DNA from: Acanthococcus lagerstroemiae | Taxonomy: Eukaryota; Arthropoda; Insecta; Hemiptera; Eriococcidae | Direction: 5' to 3' | Length of the DNA stretch: 64,000 nucleotides | Assembly (NCBI GenBank): GCA_031841125.1 | Contig: CM063113.1 | Span: 25,875,312 to 25,939,311 of the forward strand | Translations under genes and position numbers: made by a program | Shown: positions 56,470 to 64,000 of the stretch, one piece after another | Layout: every line of letters begins with the position of its first letter | Position numbering within the stretch: position 1 is the stretch's first letter | Notes under the pieces: model-generated | Told to the model about the DNA's origin: nothing | Databases searched by the model: none | What the model saw: the letters and a program-made list of their open reading frames with translations, nothing else

Positions 56470-58645
56470 TCTGGTATACAGAGACGAAACGAGTTTCAGT
56501 TGGGGGGGGGGGGGGGTGGAGAAGGAAAATTTGCAGACAAACATTTTTTACTTTAACTAAAAATAAAATTTGCCGATTTTTTAGTTAAAATATTTTTTAA
56601 TTGAAAAAATAATAATAAACAAAAAAACGAACAAACGTTCTTAGAAAATGAAAAATTCAAATGAACAGTTTCAAAATTTGCCAACTGCCAAATTATTGGA
56701 GGCACGGACGTACCGATAAGGGGGCAGGGGCAACGGGAAAATTTACCATTGCAGTCAGGCGAGTTGTTTTTTTTTTGTTTTTTTTTTTTGCTTTGATATT
56801 TGGGAATTGAGTTGAGAGGTTGGGAAAATCCAACAAGTCAAAAGGTTTTTCTTCTTTTACATTGATACTTGGGAATTTTGAGTTGAGTCAGTTGGGACTT
56901 TCACAATTTCTACCCCCCCCCCTTCCATCAAGAAAAACTCTTCGGTACGTCCCTGGACTCCAGAACTCAGAATGGGATCCCAAAGTGGATAGACTATCGA
57001 CATTAATTACTGACCTTAAGGGTAGTTGAATTCGAACATGCGCTAAATTTTGAATCTGATTCAAGCTTAAGAGACCCCATAAATCGAAATGGACGAGCAC
57101 TAATTAGTTTTTACGAATCAAGTAGACTATTGAAGTGGAGAGTTCTTACGATCTTAAATTCAAACTAACAGACTGTTTTTGAAAATGCTAAAAATTGCTG
57201 ATTCATTTTCATCATTACAAACGTCCTAATCTCTTGAGAAAGGGGTAAATCGTCAAATCCGAATTTTCACAAGCAGCATATATGATTTTATAAAAAATGA
57301 TTGTACTATCGAAGTGAAAGTTGTTTTATTTCCATTTTCTTGTTTGAGGTTGGGGGAGAGGGGCTGTTACAAATTTAGTAATGACACTGGGACCTTTGAT
57401 TGGACTTCATCATTCTTAGGTTAAGCAATTTTTGCGCGTAATGTTGAAGAGAAAACTCATTAAAGCTTGCATCTTTACCAGCCAACATTTGAAGTCCAAA
57501 GATTGACAAAAATTAATTGACATTGAAAACCCAAGTAATCTATTGAAACAACGACTATTGTAATTCCTAATTTTGGTCCAATTTTATAGTTTTTGATTTT
57601 TAAAGACATGATGAATGTTCCACTTATAATAAGTCATACTTGGATAATTTTGAAATTTTTCCTCCAATTTAAATTTTGGTAATTTGATGGTTATGAAAAT
57701 GTTGAAAGATTAAATCAAGTTCGTTCAATTTCGACTCTCATTTTGGTGTTTGGGGCCTACCAGAGAGTCAATATCTAAAATTTATCGCGTTGATGGAATT
57801 TCCAAATTAGGCGACCTCTCCTCTCCCCTTCCCAATTTCGATATTTGATTCGGTTACCGGGAAGTCAATTTTAATCTCTTCTGGAGATCAGTTTTGGCCT
57901 TTGAAGCGTAAATCGGGAATCCAAGAGGAATCTGATGAAATTTTCAAATTCAGCAACCCAGAAGATTCTAATATTTTATTCGATTTCCTAGAAATCACTT
58001 GAATTTTGGGGCCCAAATCGCAGTTTAATAAGAAAGCTCATAGAAGCTTTCGAATTCAGCGATGCGAAAAACTGCTCGTATTTTGATTCGTTACTCAATT
58101 TTCCAAGAATAGAAAACTCTAAAAGTCAATTCCGGGTTGAAAGAAGAATCTTCTGGTGAAATCTTCGAAATCAACGACCCAAAAACTTCTATTTTAGTGA
58201 TCTTTCCATAAAAAATTTCAAGTTTAGCTCTGGTCTTGCTTAATGGGAGCGATTTTTTTTCCCCGAAAAAGAAACGAGACCTTGCCGTCAGAGATGCCGA
58301 ATTAAGGGAAAACACTTTCATTCTTTTCCCATTCAGAATGGGCTCATCTTCATTCTTCGCGAAAAAAGTACTTGAAGGATAAGGTTCCAATCTGTATTTG
58401 CAGGAAAGAATCTATGGGGGGAGGGGGAAACACTCCCAACAATTTGAAACTCGGCAAATTTTGATACTGTTCATTTGAATTTTTCATTTTCTAAGAACGT
58501 TTGTTTGTTTATTTATTTTTATTTTTTCAATTAAAAAATATTTTGATGAAAAATCGGCTAAGTTTCAGTTTAAAAAAATGTTTGTAGGCAAATATTCCTT
58601 CTTTGCCCCCCCCCCCCAACTGAAAGTCAAGTTTCGTCTCTGGCA
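56470..58645. mobile_element. Nested fold-back element inside the TIR element
   Basis: 56,470-56,690 is mirrored by 58,440-58,645: AGAGACGAAACGAGTTTCAG and a poly-G at the outer end, GTTCTTAGAAAATGAAAAAT and CAAATGAACAGT at the inner end. Arms of about 200 bases enclose 1.75 kb of AT-rich non-coding sequence. It interrupts what may once have been a single gene, separating the 5' exon(s) at 55,665 from those at 58,842. Confidence 0.8.
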
Positions 58646-58841
58646 TCAGTGCCGAGGGGATGGAAATGAATGTAACTGAATGTTTCATTAATCTCTCAAG
58701 ATGGACCACCACAAGCAGGCGTGTGTAATGATTATATTCTGATGGAACAATTATTGTTGGCAGATATGTTATAAAATCGGATTTGCTAGCGTTTACTTCT
58801 GTATTGCAGATAAATTATTGTTAGTACTTGGAAAGCAATGA

Positions 58842-58992
58842 GTGATACCTAGTTCATCTCCAGAAAAACCGCCTTCAAAAATGAAAAGTAAGAAACAGTC
58901 GGAACTTCTTAAAGAACGTAACCTTAAAAGGAAAAAATATGTCGATGATCATTATGAACGTGTTGATTCGCAGACCTTAAGACCTCAACTTG
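58842..58992 (+). CDS. Spliced ORF of the TIR element, penultimate exon
   Basis: The frame runs through SSPEKPPSKMKSKKQSELL and KERNLKRKKYVDDHYERVD to LRPQL, followed by donor GTAAGT at 58,993 in phase 1. An acceptor TATTGCAG lies at 58,802-58,809, and the exon may start there in a frame that stays open from about 58,851. The Lys-rich, helix-forming start suggests a nuclear protein. Confidence 0.45.
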
Positions 58993-59650
58993 GTAAGTTT
59001 GTTTTAATACTATTGAACTACCTACTTGATGATTTATCAGGGTTGCCACTTTCAGAAAATCCAAGGAAAATCATTTGTCATTTTCTCAAATATGCTTGTC
59101 TCCCCCCCCCCCTCCCAATAATCGACAAGTTCGGTAAATTTTCGGTAAATTCCAAAGTCATAAAGAATTCAGATTCGGCCAATCGGCAATCGGCAAATGC
59201 GAAATTTGACGAATGCTGAACCAAGAAATGAAAAATATTCGTCGGAAAATTTTTAATCGGCACCCCGTTCAAAAAACACCCTAGTTGCGTCCTTGATACT
59301 GCACCAAAAAAATATTTTTAAGAGCTGTTTAGGAGAGCAGAGTCATTTGTAATTTGGCGGTTACCCACCATTCCTTTTAACATTTTAGTAGGTAATCACC
59401 AAGTTGATTGCTCACAGAAAAACAAAGTCTGTGCTGGTTTTTGAGGTGCAGTTGTTAGTTGTTTGTGTAGACTGTCAAGTTCGTCAAAGATATATGGAAT
59501 CTACATAAGCAACTTGAATGCAAAAAAAAACAACAAAAAAAAAACAGTAGTCTTTGTTTTTCTGTGGACAATCAGTTGTTAGTTTTTTATATTTTCTTGA
59601 AACAAAAATCGTTCAACAGTTATTTTGAAAACTGCACCTTTTTCTTTCAG

Positions 59651-59802
59651 AACAAGCAAATCTGGTCCCGCGCAATGAAGCCCAGGCCTTACATACGATT
59701 CAGGAATGGATCACAAATAGAAGGGTGTACAAAATAAGGTATGAAAGAGAACGTGGCGAGAAAGTGAGGAGAAAATTAACGAGGTCGAGACGTCCTCACT
59801 GA
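59651..59802 (+). CDS. Spliced ORF of the TIR element, last exon
   Basis: Acceptor TTTCTTTCAG ends at 59,650. The split codon G|AA joins it in frame with the exon at 58,842. It encodes EQANLVPRNEAQALHTIQEW, then ITNRRVYKIRYERERGEKVR and RKLTRSRRPH and TGA at 59,800. The product is strongly basic at its end. I recognise no domain. The 59,000-59,650 intron holds C-run repeats. Confidence 0.45.
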
Positions 59803-60453
59803 AAGAAGACAAGCATCTCGGCTCCCTCAAAAAGAGAAGACTCATAAAAATTGATGTTTGAATATTTTACTGTAGTATGTATGACATAATTATTACATTA
59901 TATTTTCAGAATTGTTTGTATTTTATGTAACATCAGGATATGGTTTTATGCACAAAATGAACCTGTGCAGATTTTAAAATATTTTCCAATTGTGTATTAT
60001 GTTCTACATATGCTTTACGTATTCTTTACGCACGCATACGTGGAGAATATGCTTGACGCATACGCGGAAAAATACTTTACGTAGGCTTTACGTGAGCGGA
60101 GAGCTGTGGTATATGAGAAACGTACGCCTATTTGCAGTAGTAAAGCAAGCGCATAATTACTGTACAATGATTCTCTTGTACACGCAACTCTACTGTTCAA
60201 CGCAGTCCTTACATACACGTAAAACGGTGGTGTATCAGGAATATACGAATCTGGTAGTGGTAGAGGAAGCGCATAGTCACAGTTCAGCCCCAACCCACCG
60301 ACCTTCAAGGAAGCGCAAGTTTACTGTTTTGCGTAGTCCGCGAACAGTGGCAGAACCAAAAAATACCATGTATTCGTACTGGCAAGTCACTCTTCTGCGC
60401 TGCGGGTTTGCCACTACATTTCTCATTTTTGTAGTGTCAAAATGTTCAACGGG
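59803..60453. repeat. Right subterminal region of the TIR element
   Basis: Non-coding, with a cluster of TTTACGTA, ACGCATACG and GAAGCGCATA words. The block TGTGGTATATGAGAAACGTA (60,106) reappears as GGTGGTGTATCAGGAATATA (60,227), a period of about 122 bases. TAGTCCGCGAACAGTGGCAG near 60,331 resembles GTCCGCGAAC near the left end (55,287). The 160-codon frame 59,990-60,472 is not a gene. Confidence 0.55.
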
Positions 60454-60455
60454 TA

Positions 60456-61006
60456 TTCACGCCCGTAATTAGGTTATCAACGTAGAACTGATTCTGAAGT
60501 AACTCCTTATTCTTGAGGTTTGAATTTCTTATGTGTGTAAAAATGATCGCGTGGAGAAGAAACGGACTTGAAATGGCTCCAAATAAGACTCGGGCAAACC
60601 GGTAGGCTACGATGTCTTCTTTTGTGGAGTTGTACCATAGGAAACGAACGTAGTCCCGATCTGGTTCATTTAGTCCTACTTCCAAAAAGGCTAGTTGTAT
60701 ATCAGCGAGTAATACGATGGGATAAAATCGAAATTTAAAGAGTAGCTGACGTAAATTTTCCAGAAGTAGAGGGCCACTGTGCATGCAGTCATTGAGAGAC
60801 GGATGACCCTTTGTTTTTGCCGAAGCGTCATAGACAATTCTCATGTCTTTATTCGGACGTATGACACCGTGATGAGGAATATAATGTGCAGAAAGTTTAT
60901 CTGGTTCCTTCTCAGGTACACGTTCAATAATGCCAAGCTCAAGATTTTTCATGATCTGTTCGTGATAAGTTTGCAATGAAGGTGGTTTAGACTGGAGTTG
61001 TTTCAA
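60456..61006 (-). pseudogene. Pao/BEL pol: RT N-terminal part
   Basis: It reads PPSLQTYHEQIMKNLELGII, then YIPHHGVIRPNKDMRIVYDA, LLADIQLAFLEVGLNEPDRD, FARVLFGAISSPFLLHA and FYVDNLITGVN, that is RT blocks 1-5 of the Pao family. The catalytic box is YVDN where many members have YVDD; some Pao-type elements carry N at this position, so this alone does not prove inactivity. The frame ends where the DNA element starts at 60,453. Confidence 0.88.
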
Positions 61007-61029
61007 AAGTGAGCGTAAACGGCCTTGAG

Positions 61030-61590
61030 CTAAGCCGTAATTTGTAGGTAAAGGGGGTGGAAATTCACGCCACGGAAAGGAAACGTAATATCTGCCATTC
61101 TTGTAGAATCTTCTTCTTTGACGGAAGGATTCTCTAAGATTCCGATGGTTTCTAATTCATAAAATTGATTTATGTCTTGTACTGTTGCTTGTTCTCCTGA
61201 AGAATCCATGCTTAAAAAGGCGGTGATTGGATCTGCCATGAATGATGTTGTTTTCTGTCGACCTGTGAGCATCCAACCAATGATACTGTTCCGTAAGTAT
61301 ACAGTTTTTGTAACTGAAAGCTGCTCAGGAAGAATGAATTCCATTTCGTAGTCACTTCGTAGGAGAATTTGCACTTCCATTTCTTCATCATTTGGAGCGA
61401 GAGTCAGACTTTGAAACTGACTTGTAGAACTGAATTGTGGTAGGTTATGCACTTTTGGAAAAAGATTGGTAGAGATGACGTCTATAGAATGTCCTTCGAT
61501 TTGAAGACGCGTGCCATCTAATTTTTGAATATAGAAGTCCACCATATGCATTTTTACTGAACGAGGGGAATGTGTATTGAATGTACTCAT
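61030..61590 (-). pseudogene. Pao/BEL pol: protease C-terminal half and linker
   Basis: It contains VDFYIQKLDGTRLQIEGHSI and DYEMEFILPEQLSVTKTVYL followed by NSIIGWMLTG, the DUF1758 peptidase-like end found between protease and RT in Pao elements. It is separated from the zinc-knuckle/protease frame by a shift near 61,600 and from the RT frame by one near 61,020. Confidence 0.82.
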
Positions 61591-61617
61591 TGAAACCTCA
61601 ACGGTCCCTTTACTGCG

Positions 61618-62271
61618 TCATCCTAGAAGTTGAGCCAATTTCGATGAAATATAAGTACGCGAACTCCCGCTATCCATCATAAGGCGTGCTTGAATTTTGG
61701 ATTGACCGTTGCCTATAGTAACGACTGCTGTCTGCATGATAGTTTCTTCGCCATAGGCTAGACAGGAAACGTTTGAAGAGTTGTTGGATGAGTTTTCCTT
61801 AGAAGGTAAAACGGATGAAAATTTCTGTGGACATAGGCTGCGGTGGTGTTTCCTTATTTCCTTACAATAAAAACAGCTGCGTTTAGAGCGACACCTATCG
61901 GAAGTATGATCTGTACGGAAGCAAACTATGCAGCGATCATTTCCTAGTTTCTTGAGGCGTGCTTCAACTGTTGGAAATTCGGAACATTCATCTGCATAAT
62001 GGGTTTTGTTACAGAAGGTGCATTTCTTCTTTTCCATAGACAATAGTGCTTCAGCGGAGCTAGATCTGCAACTAGAAGGTTTCTCAAATTTCATGTGCGA
62101 AGATTGTTGACGAGCTAATATTTTGCGGTTTATTGAATCGCGTATCTGTTCGAAAATCAATGTTTCTGAAAGAGCTTTTTCCTGGATTTCTAAAATGATG
62201 TCCAATGGGAATTTTTCAAGAAATTGAGCGATGATAGTTGGGTGATTAATATCGGTGCCTGCTAATTCCAT
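61618..62271 (-). pseudogene. Pao/BEL gag zinc knuckles and aspartic protease start
   Basis: Three zinc-binding clusters follow one another: CTFCNKTHYADEC, CIVCFRTDHTSDRC and CFYCKEIRKHHRSLC. After a Ser-rich linker, VVTIGNGQSKIQARLMMDSG gives the protease active site as DSG, as usual in Pao. The frame is open until 61,618. Confidence 0.88.
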
Positions 62272-62360
62272 AGTGGAAAAAAGATTGATGATTTTATTGT
62301 ATGTGTTTCGTAGGGAAACAGGGGATTTATCTGCAGGTTTAATATTGCATAATGCTTTAG

Positions 62361-63035
62361 TTACGGTGCTAATAAAGTTTCCAAAGTCTTCAAAGCTGTT
62401 TGATAACTACTGTTTACCATGGGAAGACCCTGTATTGCTGCATAAGCGGAACCACGTAATAAAGATTTCAGATAATTGAATTTCTGAACATCCTCTAGAG
62501 GTTGCGAAGCGATAGCTGCCTGAAAGCTGTCATAAAATGAGGCCCATTCTAAAATATCACCGTAGAATTTTTTGATATATAATTTGGGTAACAAACTTTT
62601 TATTTTGTTTTCCTTTGGTGCAGATAATTTTTCACTAATGTTCGAAAGTACTTCGGCAATTTTTTCGTTGCTCGTATCAGATGACAGTTTCTCCAGAATC
62701 GTAGAGATTTTTTCAATCGAAGTATCATTTGACTCCTGTTTACTTTCCATGGGGGGAGGTCTTTCTGAATCCTTGATATGAATTGAAAGGTCTGCTAAAA
62801 CCTCGTTAGTTTGAATAATTAATTGTTCATTCTCAGTGATGAGTTCTTGATCCATGGTGTCATCATCGTAATCTAAATATTGGTTTTGTAGATTAATAAG
62901 CCGTTTCAGACTGCTGCTAATTTTATCGAAAAGCTTGATGCATTCTTTTTTAGTGAATGAAGAGTAATCTTGATTGATTTTATTCTTAAGCGCGCTTTTT
63001 GTAGGCCCTAGTGCCATTTTAATTCTGCCGGACAT
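62361..63035 (-). CDS. Pao/BEL gag, DUF1759 domain
   Basis: 225 codons beginning MSGRIKMALGPTKSALKNKI. The first 130 residues are a charged helix; then LPKLYIKKFYGDILEWASFY and FNYLKSLLRGSAYAAIQGLP are the DUF1759 gag hallmark. A frame break near 62,361 separates it from the zinc-knuckle part. The start codon lies within the first leader repeat unit, and copies of that unit upstream have a changed codon there. Confidence 0.87.
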   Translation of the reverse strand: MSGRIKMALGPTKSALKNKINQDYSSFTKKECIKLFDKISSSLKRLINLQNQYLDYDDDTMDQELITENEQLIIQTNEVLADLSIHIKDSERPPPMESKQESNDTSIEKISTILEKLSSDTSNEKIAEVLSNISEKLSAPKENKIKSLLPKLYIKKFYGDILEWASFYDSFQAAIASQPLEDVQKFNYLKSLLRGSAYAAIQGLPMVNSSYQTALKTLETLLAP

Positions 63036-63380
63036 TGTTATTTTATGAATATTTTCAACGCCGGAAAATATACTATTAGAAAGACGAAAGTCTCAGACAA
63101 TCAAATCTCCTATGACTAAATATCTAACTCTACCAGACACTGTTATTTTATGAATATTTTCAATGCTGGAGAAGTACACTACACAGAACGAGTTATTTCT
63201 TCAGACGCTATTACTGAAGAAATACGCTATGGTTAGACAATCAAATATCCTATAACTAGGTGACTCTACCAGACACTGTTATTTTATGAATATTTTCAAT
63301 GCTGGAGAAGTACACTACTTAGAACGAGTTATTTCTTCAGACGCTATTACTGAAAAAATACGCTATGGGTTATTTCAGCC
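63025..63380. repeat. Tandem repeat in the BEL leader, three units
   Basis: Units start at 63,025, 63,130 and 63,266 (periods 105 and 136). Each begins CTACCAGACACTGTTATTTT and continues ATGAATATTTTCAATGCTGG. Units 2 and 3 share GAACGAGTTATTTCTTCAGA, and unit 1 lacks about 30 bases. They lie between the primer binding site and gag. Confidence 0.9.
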
Positions 63381-63429
63381 GGACCTATCTAATGACCTAA
63401 TGTCGGCGAAATACTCTAGTTAAAATTTA

Positions 63430-63441
63430 GTTCGGGCGCCA
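63430..63441 (-). other. Primer binding site, tRNA-Lys type
   Basis: On the minus strand TGGCGCCCGAAC. Twelve bases match the complement of the tRNA-Lys 3' end known as a retroviral primer site. It is placed at the inner edge of the LTR, whose end would be ...TCGATACA. Confidence 0.75.
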
Positions 63442-63840
63442 TGTATCGAAGTTCAATACCTACGGTGCATTAGCGATTCACGCTCGCACGGTGGGTTCGG
63501 ACGAAGACAATGAATGATAAATACCGTTAATTCAGGTACAACGGTTGCTGTTTATTCGGTAAAATACAGAGTATATGTACGGAACTGCTCGTGAGTTATT
63601 CGTCTACGAGTTTCGCAGGTTAATCTTGTGTTCTCGTCTCCGCGACAATCAATGATGGTAAGCCTGGTTTTCTCACAGCGGGCCACATTTAGGAACATTG
63701 TTATCACATTCGAGATAAATAATCAGAGTTGTGATAACGATTATAAAAAGAAGAAACCCTCAAATAACGAAATTTCTATTCGCGTCTCATCTTATCATTG
63801 AAAAATTGAGACGATAGTTTCGTTTTTTGGTCATTTATCT
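63442..63840 (-). other. 5' LTR of the BEL element (outer limit unresolved)
   Basis: It lies directly outside the primer site and ends (minus strand) in CGATACA. A polyadenylation signal AATAAA is seen on the minus strand near 63,553-63,558. The start of the LTR may be near 63,709 (TGTGATAACAATG) or further out; with no second LTR for comparison it cannot be fixed. Confidence 0.5.
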
Positions 63841-63849
63841 CATTGGAAC

Positions 63850-64000
63850 CTGTACAAGTTGGTCTCAGAATCCGGAGGCCCCGGGTTCGAACCCACGTAG
63901 CGACTCGCCAGAATTTTCGACCTAGGCCGGTTTTTCGGCCAGAAGGGAAGAGGGCTAAGATAGCCCTAACAGCCTCTCCGAAGTCTCTGAAGTAATGCTC
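63850..64000 (+). mobile_element. tRNA-derived SINE fragment, cut by the window edge
   Basis: GGTTCGAACC at 63,884-63,893 is a perfect B-box, with GGTCTCAGAATCCGGAGGCC before it as in the anticodon/variable region of tRNA-like SINE heads. Downstream GGCCGGTTTTTCGGCC forms a hairpin. I do not see a complete cloverleaf, so this is not a tRNA gene. Confidence 0.45.

Larger units (their letters stand above)
55161..60453. mobile_element. 5.3-kb TIR element inserted in the BEL RT, TA target duplication
   Basis: Its ends are CCCGTTGAACATTTT and the exact reverse complement, 15 bases, with TA on each side (55,159-55,160 and 60,454-60,455). Removing the element and one TA restores an open RT reading frame, so the limits are firm. 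Subterminal regions are rich in TACGT and GCGCA words on both sides, including a duplicated 65-base unit at 60,100 and 60,222. TA duplication is the rule in Tc1/mariner but also occurs elsewhere. No DDE or other transposase was found, though spliced open frames are present. Confidence 0.88.
52242..63441 (-). mobile_element. Pao/BEL LTR retrotransposon, decayed and interrupted
   Basis: On the minus strand the order is primer binding site, leader repeats, gag (DUF1759-type), zinc knuckles, aspartic protease, RT, RNase H, integrase and post-integrase domain, which is the Pao/BEL order. Frameshifts separate most of these blocks. A 5.3-kb DNA element splits the RT. I found no full 3' LTR; LINE copies and an A-run stand where it is expected. 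The portion of pol is otherwise nearly complete, so the insertion is not very old. Confidence 0.9.

Noticed and set aside
55161..60453. Tc1/mariner assignment of the TIR element from its TA duplication
   Set aside because: The length (5.3 kb) and lack of any DDE/D transposase do not support a specific superfamily; TA duplications occur in others.
59990..60472. 160-codon plus-strand frame
   Set aside because: It spans the subterminal repeats and the end of the TIR element and runs into antisense RT sequence.
63850..63905. tRNA gene
   Set aside because: Only the B-box and a variable-arm-like stretch are present; no complete cloverleaf or acceptor stem could be paired.

Overview
This is an arthropod nuclear window, most probably an insect and possibly a hemipteran. 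The signs are one intron-rich gene with GT-AG junctions that matches the arthropod-enriched ABCH class of half transporters, a Pao/BEL retrotransposon, non-LTR retrotransposon debris of R1-like and RTE-like type, hAT remnants and many TIR elements, all in AT-rich sequence. I cannot name the species. There is no prokaryotic gene organisation, no CRISPR array and no rRNA gene.

Layout. 1-5,160: repeats, including a pair of inverted arms (about 1,395-1,865 and 4,385-4,830) and a copy of a short TIR element rich in the word GTTACCC. 5,162-20,747: the only recognisable host gene. Fourteen exons on the + strand join in frame into about 645 codons of an ABCH/ABCG23-like transporter (Walker A, signature, Walker B, switch His, then an ABC2-type membrane domain). 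Its true 5' exon is unresolved. Its 6.8-kb second intron holds a nested set of mobile elements: a fold-back pair with a 145-bp minisatellite, a TTAA-flanked MITE, a hAT MITE with a perfect 8-bp target duplication and a palindromic MITE. 20,748-24,709: a GTTACCC element, a broken hAT transposase and a small TIR element.

24,710-47,672: the most unusual part. A block of about 22.9 kb lies between two (TA)n tracts, with related inverted ends and subterminal TGACGTC-type words. It is built almost wholly of tandem and inverted repeats. At its heart is a giant imperfect palindrome, left arm 31,589-37,660, spacer 37,661-37,797, right arm 37,798-46,283. The arms are made of a degenerate satellite of about 100-130 bp, and the outer tips carry a GC-rich double hairpin next to CTAG. 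The right arm keeps a decayed RTE-like reverse transcriptase; the left arm has lost about 1.6 kb of it. I see no transposase, so the mobility of the block is an inference.

47,673-52,222: anonymous sequence, a retroposed 3' end with a poly(A) tract, and two tandem 3' ends of an R1-like LINE. 52,242-63,441 (minus strand): a decayed Pao/BEL element with gag, zinc knuckles, protease, RT, RNase H, integrase, a tRNA-Lys-type primer binding site and part of an LTR. It is split exactly within the RT by a 5,293-bp TIR element (55,161-60,453, TIR CCCGTTGAACATTTT, TA duplication). That element carries a small spliced ORF of unknown function and its own nested inverted repeat. The window ends in LTR/leader sequence and a tRNA-like SINE fragment.

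Only the ABCH gene looks like a working host gene. Everything else is mobile or repetitive DNA at various stages of decay.
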